A stretch of DNA of 64,000 nucleotides. Source: Chitinophagaceae bacterium. Its GTDB lineage: Bacteria; Bacteroidota; Bacteroidia; Chitinophagales; Chitinophagaceae. Location of the stretch: NCBI GenBank assembly GCA_016719165.1, contig JADKAJ010000001.1, forward strand, positions 372,001 to 436,000, written 5' to 3'. Below the pieces are notes generated by a model. The model saw only the letters and a list, made by a program, of their open reading frames with translations. It had not been told where the DNA came from and made no database searches. Shown here in pieces: positions 28,002 to 36,173 of this stretch (position 1 is its first letter; every line of letters starts with the position of its first letter). The position numbers were made by a program, and so were the translations under genes.

Positions 28002-28454
28002 ATGGAAAATTCAACTTCAGATAAATCACTTTTCGATCTCAGTTTTGATGAAAATGTAAAACAAAGCCTTAAAGGTGCGGCCACCTGGGGTGGGTTAGCT
28101 GCAATTGTTTCATTAATTGGATCTATTCTTGGCCTTGTTAATTATTTTGTTGAAAAGGGAAAGGAAAGCAGGTATGGAGGAAATAGCCTCGAAGAAATGC
28201 AGATACAACAAGCTGCAAATACAGGTGGGTTAGTCTCTGTGGTCATCACACTAATTATCGGCATAATACTTTTTTATTTTCTCAATAAATTCTCCAGGTC
28301 TGCAAAGGCCGGGATAGATACAAACGACCATTACCTGATTAATGAAGGACTGGGTAGCTTGTCAACTTATTTTAAATTCATTGGTGTATTACTGATTATA
28401 ATACTCGTATTGTTTGCTTTGGGTATTTTGATTGGAATAGGCCAGGGAGTTTAA
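28002..28454 (+). CDS. Small DUF5362-like membrane protein, copy 2
   Basis: A 150-residue paralogue of the previous gene. KSLFDLSFDENVKQSL and the following Trp/Ile-rich first membrane segment align without gaps to copy 1. The conserved C-terminal block is FSRSAKAGIDTND...INEGLGSL...FKFIGVL, which also aligns to the broken third copy. A glycine/charged loop (about 48-70) separates membrane segments. Function unknown. The tandem arrangement suggests a hetero-oligomer or dosage family rather than independent genes. Confidence 0.75.
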   Translation: MENSTSDKSLFDLSFDENVKQSLKGAATWGGLAAIVSLIGSILGLVNYFVEKGKESRYGGNSLEEMQIQQAANTGGLVSVVITLIIGIILFYFLNKFSRSAKAGIDTNDHYLINEGLGSLSTYFKFIGVLLIIILVLFALGILIGIGQGV

Positions 28455-28593
28455 CAGCAGTCAATAAATACTATTTTTCTAATTCACATCCTGTATATAA
28501 GGGTAGGCATGCCTTTTATGATTAGTGCAAGGCAATATTTTTTGTAATCTAATTTTAAAAATAAAAATCAAGTTTATAGGTCAGTATCAGGAT

Positions 28594-29049
28594 ATGATAT
28601 TGTTTGGATTAAATGTGGATACTATAGCGAAAACCACTTGAAAGAAACCGCCTCCCGGGCAGAGTTTCCTGCCATTGCAGGAATGGTAATGTGTGTATTA
28701 ATGGCGATTGGTGGATTCGTGTTTTCATTTTATATGTCTCAACAGCTATTCGGATTAGATGCCCGTTTTAATAACTTTGACAAGTCGGGCACACCGGATA
28801 GATTTGGGATAACAATGGGAATAGCTTGCCTCTTATTAGCACTTATTATTTTTCCCCCTGCTTGTTTACACTGCGGTTTACAAATCATACCAAAAATGCA
28901 ATAATTGCGAATGACCAGGTCTCTTTAATGAAGGGTTGAAAAACCTCAAAATTATTTTCAGGTATATGGGAGTCTTAACGGTCATTGCAGGGGTATTTTT
29001 TATTCTTGCATTGGTATTGGGTGGCTTTGCTGCAATAATGACTTTGTGA
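28594..29049 (+). pseudogene. Third DUF5362-like copy, broken by three frameshifts
   Basis: Read in successive frames, the DNA gives ILFGLNVDTIAK, then HLKETASRAEFPAIAGMV, then LFTLRFTNHTKNAIIANDQV, then NEGLKNLKIIFRYMGVL, ending at a TGA at 29047-29049. Each piece aligns to the two intact copies (for example NEGL-x-x-L and the GVL block). Each junction needs one missing base and lies at a homopolymer: AAAA at 28630, TTTTTCCCCC at 28849-28858, and AA at 28927. A stand-alone 88-residue frame (28638-28904) is only the middle fragment. Either a decayed gene or sequencing errors at homopolymers; the data cannot decide. Confidence 0.8.
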
Positions 29050-29102
29050 TTTTTCGGGATGATCTCCGGATTCAAACCTGCGTTTTAACCATAGCCGATC
29101 TC

Positions 29103-29918
29103 TTATTTTGTTGACAAATAATTATAATCTTTCAGCAGTACATCCAGGAAATCAAATGGAGGTAAGCCGGATTCTATTTTCAGGTGAGCTTTTACTTTTG
29201 AGGAGGCAGCTTCTGCCATATTATAATCTCCTTTTTTGCGGGAAGTTTCCAGTATGCTTTTTATTGCGTTGATATCTTTGTCGCTTAATTGCATTATTTG
29301 CGGGAAAGATGGCACATAACTGTCTGCCACATCTATAAAAACGGTGTCTTCAATATTGCCTTTTGAATGGGTGCGGATAAGAATTGTTTTGGCAAGGATA
29401 TCTCCAATGCGCTGCCCTTTTTTGGAAGATACAACCAGCACAACATCGGTAATCAGAAAGCCTAATCCAAATAATACAACAAAGATCGTTTCGGCATTAT
29501 TAAAACCCGGGTTCGAAGCGATATAGAAAAGTATCATTACGATCCACAGATCTGACAATCGCAGCAGCCAGCGAATTAAATACTGGCTGATGCTGGCTTT
29601 TCCGCCATGTTCGTCTACTACCCGAAGTCCCAATACTTTCTTACCAAGGCTTTGTCCATTCATCGTTAGTTCCAGTATAATATGGTAGAGCATAATGGGA
29701 GTGAGCAGCAATAATCCTATTGCCCATAAATTATGACCGGCGTCTTCGTCAAAGTAGCCGGAGTTTCTGCTGATAGAACTGTATATTTCTCCGGCAATCC
29801 GCAGGTAAAAATATTCAATTATCATGTCTATCAGCAGTGCTAAAAGACGACGGTAGAACTCAGGTATTTCGAATTCAAGTTCTATGTTAAAATTGGTGGG
29901 TACTTTTATAACCGCCAT
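29103..29918 (-). CDS. RDD family membrane protein
   Basis: A 271-residue protein with an RDD domain (about 20-175). RRLLALLIDMIIEYFYLRIAG gives the Arg and Asp residues that name the family, GQSLGKKVLGLRVV is the second conserved block, and QRIGDILAKTILI is the third. Three to four membrane segments are predicted; the last 80 residues are soluble and charged. It starts 159 bases from the divergent SpoIIM-like gene. RDD, SpoIIM, DUF4129, MoxR and DUF58 genes often occur together in Bacteroidota, so it probably belongs to the module to its right. Function unknown. Confidence 0.88.
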   Translation of the reverse strand: MAVIKVPTNFNIELEFEIPEFYRRLLALLIDMIIEYFYLRIAGEIYSSISRNSGYFDEDAGHNLWAIGLLLLTPIMLYHIILELTMNGQSLGKKVLGLRVVDEHGGKASISQYLIRWLLRLSDLWIVMILFYIASNPGFNNAETIFVVLFGLGFLITDVVLVVSSKKGQRIGDILAKTILIRTHSKGNIEDTVFIDVADSYVPSFPQIMQLSDKDINAIKSILETSRKKGDYNMAEAASSKVKAHLKIESGLPPFDFLDVLLKDYNYLSTK

Positions 29919-30077
29919 TGAAAGGGAAATTAATTGTCAAAATAATACTTTCTCCCCGACTCTCCGAAATTATCAGTAGAATCCCAATAGCAGGCATATA
30001 CTTTTTCAGAATATGCTTACCAGCGGGTATTTTTTAATCACTGATAAATACTGTATTTTACGACCCAAAGTATCCTT

Positions 30078-31046
30078 TTGAGAGAGGCATTGTTTATAAA
30101 GAAGAATAAAGAACGCTGGCTGCAGAACCAGCATAATCCATCACAGGATCCCGATGAAATGGCAGCATCCTTTACCCAATTGGTTGATGATCTAGCTTAT
30201 GCTAAAACTTTTTACCCATCCGGTAAGGTTACCGCATATATTAATTCACAGGCTTCTAAGATTTACCTGGATATTTATAAGAACCGGAAAGAAGAGTCTA
30301 ACAGGATAGTTACTTTCTGGAAATATGATTTGCCGCTTACAATACGAAAACACCACGGAGTTATCCTTTTTTCATTTGTTGTATTCGTTATTTTTTTTGC
30401 TATTGGTTTCTTTACTTCACAACAGGACGATGATGTGGCAAGAGGATTCTTTGGGGATTCCTATGTAGAAAAAACAGTAGAGAATATTGAAAGCGGAAAT
30501 CCGTTCGGTATTTATGAATCAGGTAGTCCTCTGCTGAGTTGGCTGGGGATCATGATCAATAATATCAAAGTAGCTCTGTTGATGTTTGTGTCGGGTTTAT
30601 TTTGTGGGATCCCAACCCTTTACAAACATGCTGAAACCAGCGCTATGGTAGGTATTTTCGATCAGTTTTTTGCAGCCAGGGGGTTTGGCATTGATTTTTG
30701 GCTGGTTGTATTTGTGCATGGAACCCTGGAAATTACTGCATTGATTATTTCAACAGCAGCAGGCCTGGTCCTCGGTAAAAGCTTTTTATTCCCCGGGACG
30801 ATCAAAAGAATGGAAGCTTTTAAACAAGGAGCTAAAGATGGGGTGAAAATAATGATTGGTCTGATGCCCGTATTTGCCCTGGCGGCTTTTTTTGAAGGAT
30901 TCATCACACGACTATATAATGATGTGTCAGTGCTGACCACAATTATCTTTGCCTTATCTGTCATATTTGTCGTTTGGTATTTCATACTCTACCCGATAAA
31001 GCTTCACAAAAAATTATCAGTGCAATTAAATGAGGAGGAAGTATAA
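30078..31046 (+). CDS. SpoIIM-like (stage II sporulation protein M family) membrane protein
   Basis: A 322-residue integral membrane protein of the SpoIIM family. A TTG start is used (MREALFIKKNKERW, the usual beginning of these proteins). Segments visible: ILFSFVVFVIFFAIGFFTSQ (about 95-114), a loop with GDSYVEKTVENIESGNPFGIY, then several further membrane helices including LLMFVSGLFCGIPTLY and HGTLEITALIISTAAG. The latter, with its HGxxE motif, is the family core. No sporulation is implied; members form part of the MoxR module. The stop is immediately followed by a GTG start. Confidence 0.85.
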   Translation: MREALFIKKNKERWLQNQHNPSQDPDEMAASFTQLVDDLAYAKTFYPSGKVTAYINSQASKIYLDIYKNRKEESNRIVTFWKYDLPLTIRKHHGVILFSFVVFVIFFAIGFFTSQQDDDVARGFFGDSYVEKTVENIESGNPFGIYESGSPLLSWLGIMINNIKVALLMFVSGLFCGIPTLYKHAETSAMVGIFDQFFAARGFGIDFWLVVFVHGTLEITALIISTAAGLVLGKSFLFPGTIKRMEAFKQGAKDGVKIMIGLMPVFALAAFFEGFITRLYNDVSVLTTIIFALSVIFVVWYFILYPIKLHKKLSVQLNEEEV

Positions 31047-31868
31047 GTGGAGCAGAACCCTGTTAAAAATATTTTTACATTTTTTAAGACCAGGGTAATG
31101 CTGGTTTGCATACTACTGTGCAGTAATTTAATTATGCAGGCACAGCATTACAGCGATACTACTGCAATAAAAGAGGAGGTTATTCAGGAGCCTCCTGTTG
31201 AGGAAGAATATGATGAAGAAGACGGGGAGGCTGATAAGTCGGATTTTCTACAACTTGCAAACGAGGATACCTTTTCATTACAGGTACGTAAGCTGGCCGA
31301 CAGTCTCGTCAGGAAAATGAAAGCGGATGATGATTTTTGGTATGCCGACGCAGAATTTGAAAAGAAAAAAGAAAAAAAAACCTCAACTGTATCTCCATAC
31401 ATACCGATTGGTCAGCAAACCTGGTTTAAAACAATAGTATGGTTAGTGATCATCGGCGTATTTGCAGCAGGTATCATGTATTACCTGGCTGATAGCAATA
31501 TCTCATTATTCCGGCGAAATAAAAAAGTAGCTGTTGTAGCAGTAGATGAGGAAATGCCCGGGGATATTTTTGCCATTAATTACGAAAAGGAAATTGATAA
31601 GGCAGCATCAATGGGGAATTTCAGGATGGCTGTCCGTCTTATGTTTTTGCGGTTATTAAAAAATATGGCGGAAAGAAATATTATCCGCTACCAGCAGGAT
31701 AAGACGAATCTTGATTACCTGATGCAGTTACATAGTACAGCTTATTACAAAGACTTTTTCCGTATTACCCGTAATTATGAATATAGCTGGTATGGGAAAT
31801 TTGAAGTAAGCCAGGATGCATACCAGTTTATAAGAAATGATTTTGAACAATTTGAAAACAGGATATAA
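31047..31868 (+). CDS. DUF4129-like membrane protein of the MoxR module
   Basis: A 273-residue protein with an N-terminal signal or anchor (about 15-32), an acidic extracytoplasmic linker (VEEEYDEEDGEADKSD), a membrane helix (TIVWLVIIGVFAAGIMYYLA, about 129-148) and a C-terminal cytoplasmic domain ending in a conserved YSWYGKFEVSQDAYQFI block, consistent with DUF4129. It starts at GTG directly after the preceding stop (no gap) and the next gene follows within five bases, so all are in one operon. The true start could be one of the internal Met residues. Confidence 0.75.
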   Translation: MEQNPVKNIFTFFKTRVMLVCILLCSNLIMQAQHYSDTTAIKEEVIQEPPVEEEYDEEDGEADKSDFLQLANEDTFSLQVRKLADSLVRKMKADDDFWYADAEFEKKKEKKTSTVSPYIPIGQQTWFKTIVWLVIIGVFAAGIMYYLADSNISLFRRNKKVAVVAVDEEMPGDIFAINYEKEIDKAASMGNFRMAVRLMFLRLLKNMAERNIIRYQQDKTNLDYLMQLHSTAYYKDFFRITRNYEYSWYGKFEVSQDAYQFIRNDFEQFENRI

Positions 31869-31873
31869 AAAGG

Positions 31874-33100
31874 TTGAAAAGATACACACCATATTTACTT
31901 GCCTTATTGCTGGCGACAGCCATTGTCCTTCTTTTTATTACTGGTGATAATTATAAGAACCGTCGCCTGGATGAAAGAATTACATTACGTAAGCAGGATA
32001 AGATACCATATGCTACCTATGTGGCATATAATAACCTTGAATCTCTTTTCCCGAAAGCAACCATCAGGACATCCCGCCTTGAACCCGGCTACTGGGATTC
32101 TGTTTCTATGTACGACTCTAGGCAGGCTTACTTGGTTATAACAGACAGGTTCAGTGCAGATGACGATGAAATGAGAAAGCTTATTGCATTTGCCCGGGTT
32201 GGGAATGATATTTTTATCAGCGCCAGGTATATTTCCTCGGCAGCAGATGAAGCATTTGGGTGTGGCAGCAGTGCTTATGATCTTTCCTTTTTTTCCGTCA
32301 GTGATCTGGATGAAGGGGCAAGGTTTTCACTCAACGAACCCCCGTTCGGTGACACTTTACGTTACCGGTATCCCGGAAAGACATTTGGTTCTTATTTTTC
32401 AACAATTGACTCATCGACTACAGAAATATTAGGATACGATGAATCTGGCAGACCTAATTTCATCCACCTGAGAACCGGGAAAGGTAATTTTTATGTTCAC
32501 CTGGAGCCGTTGGCCTTCTGTAATTATTTTTTACTGCACAAGGATAATATCAGTTATTATGAAAAGGCATTGTCAGTAATCAATCCCGGAGTAAAAAAGA
32601 TTGTTTGGGATGAGTATTACCTGTATAAAAAAGGAGAACAGGTTAACAAGCCCAAAAATGAGGGATGGTTAAGTGTTTTGTTCCGTTACCCTGCTTTCAA
32701 AGCGGCGCTATTAACAGCAATTTTCACTCTTCTGTTTTATGTTTTGATGGAGATGAGACGTAAGCAGCGCTATATACCTGTGCAGAAAAAACCCCGGAAT
32801 GACTCACTTGATTTTGTAAAAACCATTGGTCGTTTGTATTATGATAAAGGGGATCACAAAAATCTTTGTCATAAAATGTCCGCCTATTTCCTGGAACATG
32901 TACGGAGTAAATATAAATTACCGACAAGCAGGTTGGATGATGACTTTGTCAGGAATCTTCATTATAAGTCCGGAGTGGATGAGAAAGAAATCGGGGAAAT
33001 TATCTCATTTATTAAATATCTTGATCAGGCAGCTGCAGTGAGTCAGGAGCAGCTTGCTCACTTTCATAAACAAATGGAATTATTCTATCAAAAAGCATAA
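31874..33100 (+). CDS. DUF4350-like membrane protein of the MoxR module
   Basis: A 408-residue protein that starts at TTG (MKRYTPYLLALLLATAIVLL, a membrane anchor). A soluble extracytoplasmic domain (about 40-280) holds YLVITDRFSADDDEMRKLIAFARVGND. A second membrane helix follows (FKAALLTAIFTLLFYVLMEM, about 276-295), then a cytoplasmic coil- and Lys-rich tail. The layout fits DUF4350, which recurs beside MoxR and DUF58 genes. No enzymatic motif is visible. Two bases separate it from moxR. Confidence 0.8.
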   Translation: MKRYTPYLLALLLATAIVLLFITGDNYKNRRLDERITLRKQDKIPYATYVAYNNLESLFPKATIRTSRLEPGYWDSVSMYDSRQAYLVITDRFSADDDEMRKLIAFARVGNDIFISARYISSAADEAFGCGSSAYDLSFFSVSDLDEGARFSLNEPPFGDTLRYRYPGKTFGSYFSTIDSSTTEILGYDESGRPNFIHLRTGKGNFYVHLEPLAFCNYFLLHKDNISYYEKALSVINPGVKKIVWDEYYLYKKGEQVNKPKNEGWLSVLFRYPAFKAALLTAIFTLLFYVLMEMRRKQRYIPVQKKPRNDSLDFVKTIGRLYYDKGDHKNLCHKMSAYFLEHVRSKYKLPTSRLDDDFVRNLHYKSGVDEKEIGEIISFIKYLDQAAAVSQEQLAHFHKQMELFYQKA

Positions 33101-33102
33101 AT

Positions 33103-34080
33103 ATGGACGAACAAATTTTTCATCAACGTACCGACCTGTCTGAATTGAATGATGCTGTTTTATCTATCCGCAATGAAATTAAAAAGATCATTGTTGGACA
33201 GGATGAAATGGTAAAACTGATTATTGCTGCCTTACTGGCCGATGGCCATGTGTTGATTGAAGGGGTGCCGGGTGTTGCCAAAACGCTAACTGCCAAATTA
33301 GTTGCAAAAAGTGTCAACGTCGGATTTTCCCGTATCCAGTTCACTCCTGATCTAATGCCTTCGGATGTCTTGGGAACACCGGTTTTCAATCCAAAGGAAG
33401 CCAGTTTTGAATTTAAAAAGGGACCTGTATTCAGCAATATTGTCTTAGTGGATGAAATCAACCGGGCTCCTGCAAAAACTCAATCAGCCCTGCTGGAGAT
33501 CATGGAGGAAAGACAAGCTACAGTGGATGGGAAGACCTATTTAATGGCGTCCCCATTTATGGTACTGGCTACACAGAACCCTGTGGAGCAGGAGGGAACT
33601 TATCGCCTGCCTGAAGCGCAGTTAGATCGGTTTCTGTTTAAGATAGTAGTGCCGTACCCGACAGAGTCAGAGGAAATGAGTATCCTCACCCAGTTCCATA
33701 GCATGGGCAATACTTCGGCTATGGATATGATACAACCGGCTTTGGATGCAGCCAGGGTGACAGCTTTGCGGCAACAGATAAAGACACAGATTGTAGAAGA
33801 AAAACTCCTTCAGTTCATTGCGAAACTGATACATCAGACAAGAAATCATAAATCAATTTATCTCGGAGCATCTCCAAGGGCTTCCCTGGCAATTATGAAT
33901 GCCTCAAAAGCCATGGCAGCCATGAACGGCCGTGACTTTGTAACGCCTGATGATATTCTTTCCGTGGTAACTCCGGTGCTTCGTCATCGTATCATTCTGG
34001 CCCCAGATAAAGAAATGGAAGGTATCAGTGAGGATGATGTAATTAAACAAATAATCCAGGGAATGGATGTGCCCAGGTAA
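33103..34080 (+). CDS. MoxR family AAA+ ATPase
   Basis: AAA+ ATPase of the MoxR family, 325 residues. Walker A is GVPGVAKTLTAKL, Walker B LVDEINRAPAKTQSALLEIMEE, sensor 1 LATQNPVEQEG, and the lid domain follows. MoxR proteins are thought to act as chaperones that help proteins carrying von Willebrand factor A (VWA) or DUF58 domains to assemble or bind metal. Here a DUF58 protein lies next downstream, 30 bases away. All ATPase motifs are intact. The exact client is unknown. Confidence 0.95.
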   Translation: MDEQIFHQRTDLSELNDAVLSIRNEIKKIIVGQDEMVKLIIAALLADGHVLIEGVPGVAKTLTAKLVAKSVNVGFSRIQFTPDLMPSDVLGTPVFNPKEASFEFKKGPVFSNIVLVDEINRAPAKTQSALLEIMEERQATVDGKTYLMASPFMVLATQNPVEQEGTYRLPEAQLDRFLFKIVVPYPTESEEMSILTQFHSMGNTSAMDMIQPALDAARVTALRQQIKTQIVEEKLLQFIAKLIHQTRNHKSIYLGASPRASLAIMNASKAMAAMNGRDFVTPDDILSVVTPVLRHRIILAPDKEMEGISEDDVIKQIIQGMDVPR

Positions 34081-34110
34081 GGTTTGATTGTAAAACTGAA
34101 ATAAACACAA

Positions 34111-35436
34111 GTGATAAAATCATTCTACCTGAACAATATTGTTCACTATATCGCTGGTTCAGCAGCGGTTGTTTTTGCATTAAGTTATTTTTTCCCGGCC
34201 TTGTTTCAGATAGGCGGGCTGATCCTTGTTTTATTAGCTATCGCAATTTTTATTGATGCAATACTTGTTTACAGTAAAAGAAACGGGATAAGGGCAGAAC
34301 GGTTGGTGTCTGAACGGTTCAGTATTGGCGATTCTAATAAAGTTGTTATTAACCTGGTCAATCAGTATGCATTTAATGTTCGTGCCAGTATAATTGATGA
34401 ACTGCCGGTGCAGTTCCAGGAGAGAAACTGGCTAAAAAGAGTTCAGTTAGCCAGCGGCGCTGAATTTGGCCTGGAGTATGCGTTACGTCCCACGTCAAGA
34501 GGAGAATATATTTTTCATGCTATCAATGTGTTTGTACATGCACCGCTTAAATTGGTTAAGCGCCGTTACATCTTTCCCAAAGAACAGGTAGTTAAAGTGT
34601 ATCCATCTTATATGCAGATGCGCCGCTACCAGTTATTGGCTGTCAGTAATCGCCTGCAGGAGGCAGGTGTTAAAAAGATCAGGAAGATAGGACACAGTAT
34701 GGAGTTTGAACAGATAAAAGAATATGTCAGGGGAGATGATTACCGAACCATCAACTGGAAAGCAACGGCCAGGAAACAAGACCTGATGGTGAATAATTAT
34801 ACCGATGAAAGAAGTCAGCAGATATATTGCCTGATCAATAAAGGAAGGGTGATGAAAATGCCTTTTCATGGACTAACCCTGCTGGATTATGCTATCAATG
34901 CATCATTGGTCTTATCCAATGTGGCGCTGGTAAAGCAAGATAAAGCCGGCTTGATCACTTTTGAAAAGAACCTTGACACTTTTTTGCCAGCGGATAAAAA
35001 GCCCACCCAGATGAACCTGGTACTGGAGACGCTGTATAAGCAAAGAACTGATTTCCTGGAAGCAGATTTTGAAAAATTATTCTCAGTTATCCGGAACAGG
35101 ATTACCAACAGAAGCCTGCTGGTTTTATTCACCAATTTTGAATCAATGGAAAGCCTGCAGCGGGAGATGCCGGCATTGAAAAAAATTGCCAGGTATCATT
35201 TGTTATTAGTAGTCTTTTTTGAGAATACAGAGTTAAAATCCCTGATAGAAAGAAAAACTTCTTCTATAGAAGATATTTATATAAAAACTATTGCAGAAAA
35301 ATTCACTTATGAAAAAAAACTCATGGTAAAAGAATTGCATAAGAATGGCATACCTTCCATTTTAACTACACCTGAGGGACTTACAATTAATACGGTTAAC
35401 AAATACCTCGAATTAAAAACAAGGATGTCTATTTAG
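34111..35436 (+). CDS. DUF58 domain protein (VWA-like), membrane-anchored
   Basis: A 441-residue protein starting at GTG. Two N-terminal membrane segments (about 11-50) precede a soluble region. GDDYRTINWKATARKQDL is the DUF58 hallmark (R-x-I-x-W-x-x-x-AR). The next strand reads YCLINKGRVMKMPF; in many relatives this position has Asp (xxIDxGR or xDxSxS), so the metal-binding MIDAS-like site may be weaker. DUF58 proteins are proposed MoxR clients. It is the last gene of the five-gene operon, 41 bases before truB. Confidence 0.85.
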   Translation: MIKSFYLNNIVHYIAGSAAVVFALSYFFPALFQIGGLILVLLAIAIFIDAILVYSKRNGIRAERLVSERFSIGDSNKVVINLVNQYAFNVRASIIDELPVQFQERNWLKRVQLASGAEFGLEYALRPTSRGEYIFHAINVFVHAPLKLVKRRYIFPKEQVVKVYPSYMQMRRYQLLAVSNRLQEAGVKKIRKIGHSMEFEQIKEYVRGDDYRTINWKATARKQDLMVNNYTDERSQQIYCLINKGRVMKMPFHGLTLLDYAINASLVLSNVALVKQDKAGLITFEKNLDTFLPADKKPTQMNLVLETLYKQRTDFLEADFEKLFSVIRNRITNRSLLVLFTNFESMESLQREMPALKKIARYHLLLVVFFENTELKSLIERKTSSIEDIYIKTIAEKFTYEKKLMVKELHKNGIPSILTTPEGLTINTVNKYLELKTRMSI

Positions 35437-35464
35437 GTTGTCCTTTGGTCTGCATCACCTTCCT

Positions 35465-35472
35465 TACTTTTG
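35465..35472 (+). promoter_or_regulatory. truB: Bacteroidota promoter (TACTTTTG) before truB
   Basis: TAnnTTTG at 35465-35472 with a TTTG at 35444-35447, 17 bases upstream, the best minus-33/minus-7 pair in the window. The ATG at 35478 follows five bases after the box, so the predicted leader is only about two bases long. Confidence 0.6.
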
Positions 35473-35477
35473 CTGTA

Positions 35478-36170
35478 ATGGATAAGCCAACTAATTTATT
35501 TGAAGAAGGTCAGGTATTACTTATCAATAAGCCCTTGCATTGGACATCTTTTGATGCAGTAAGAAAAATCAGGAATCTCATTCGTATTAAGAAAGTTGGT
35601 CATGCGGGAACACTTGATCCCCTGGCAACAGGATTACTGATGGTTTGCACCGGAAAATTTACCAAACGTATCAATGAATTTATGGCCCAGGAAAAAGAAT
35701 ATACGGGCACAATTACACTTGGTGCTACCACTCCCACCTATGACCTGGAAAGTGTGCCTGAAAACCTGAAATCATTCGATACACTTACCGAGGCAGCCAT
35801 AAAAGAAGCCACCCGGAATTTTACTGGTGAAATAATGCAGGTGCCACCGGCTCATTCTGCTATTAAAGTTGACGGGAAAAGGGTGTATGAGCTTGCCCGC
35901 CAGGGAAAAGAAGTGAAACTGGAACCCCGAAAGCTATTCATAAAAGTATTTGAAATAGTTCATATTGAATTACCGGTCGTTCATTTCCGGGTAGTTTGTT
36001 CTACCGGCACTTATATTCGCAGCCTTGCGAATGATTTTGGAGCTGCACTGGGTTGCGGAGGATATCTCAGCAGTCTTTGTCGTACAAGAATAGGGGAGTT
36101 TGACATTACTAATGCAATGTCTATGATGGAATTTGAAGAGAAAGTAAAACAGCTTGGTAAGCCTGAATAA
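35478..36170 (+). CDS. truB: tRNA pseudouridine(55) synthase
   Basis: Makes pseudouridine 55 in the T-loop of tRNAs. 230 residues from the ATG at 35478 (MDKPTNLFEEGQVLLINKP). The catalytic Asp lies in GHAGTLDPLATGLL, preceded by KPLHWTSFDAV; YELARQGKEV and CSTGTYIRSLANDFG are further TruB blocks. An upstream ATG at 35445 adds a hydrophobic stretch without family match. The C-terminal PUA domain is absent or very short, as in many Bacteroidota TruB proteins. Converges with the Omp85 gene, three bases between stops. Confidence 0.95.
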   Translation: MDKPTNLFEEGQVLLINKPLHWTSFDAVRKIRNLIRIKKVGHAGTLDPLATGLLMVCTGKFTKRINEFMAQEKEYTGTITLGATTPTYDLESVPENLKSFDTLTEAAIKEATRNFTGEIMQVPPAHSAIKVDGKRVYELARQGKEVKLEPRKLFIKVFEIVHIELPVVHFRVVCSTGTYIRSLANDFGAALGCGGYLSSLCRTRIGEFDITNAMSMMEFEEKVKQLGKPE

Positions 36171-36173
36171 TAT

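Noticed and set aside
28638..28904. Stand-alone 88-residue membrane protein gene
   Set aside because: Its start and end fall at frameshifts of a longer DUF5362-like sequence, so it is a fragment of the broken gene.
29505..29520. GGGTTCGAAGC, similar to a tRNA T-loop
   Set aside because: It lies inside the RDD coding sequence, with no acceptor stem or anticodon arm around it.
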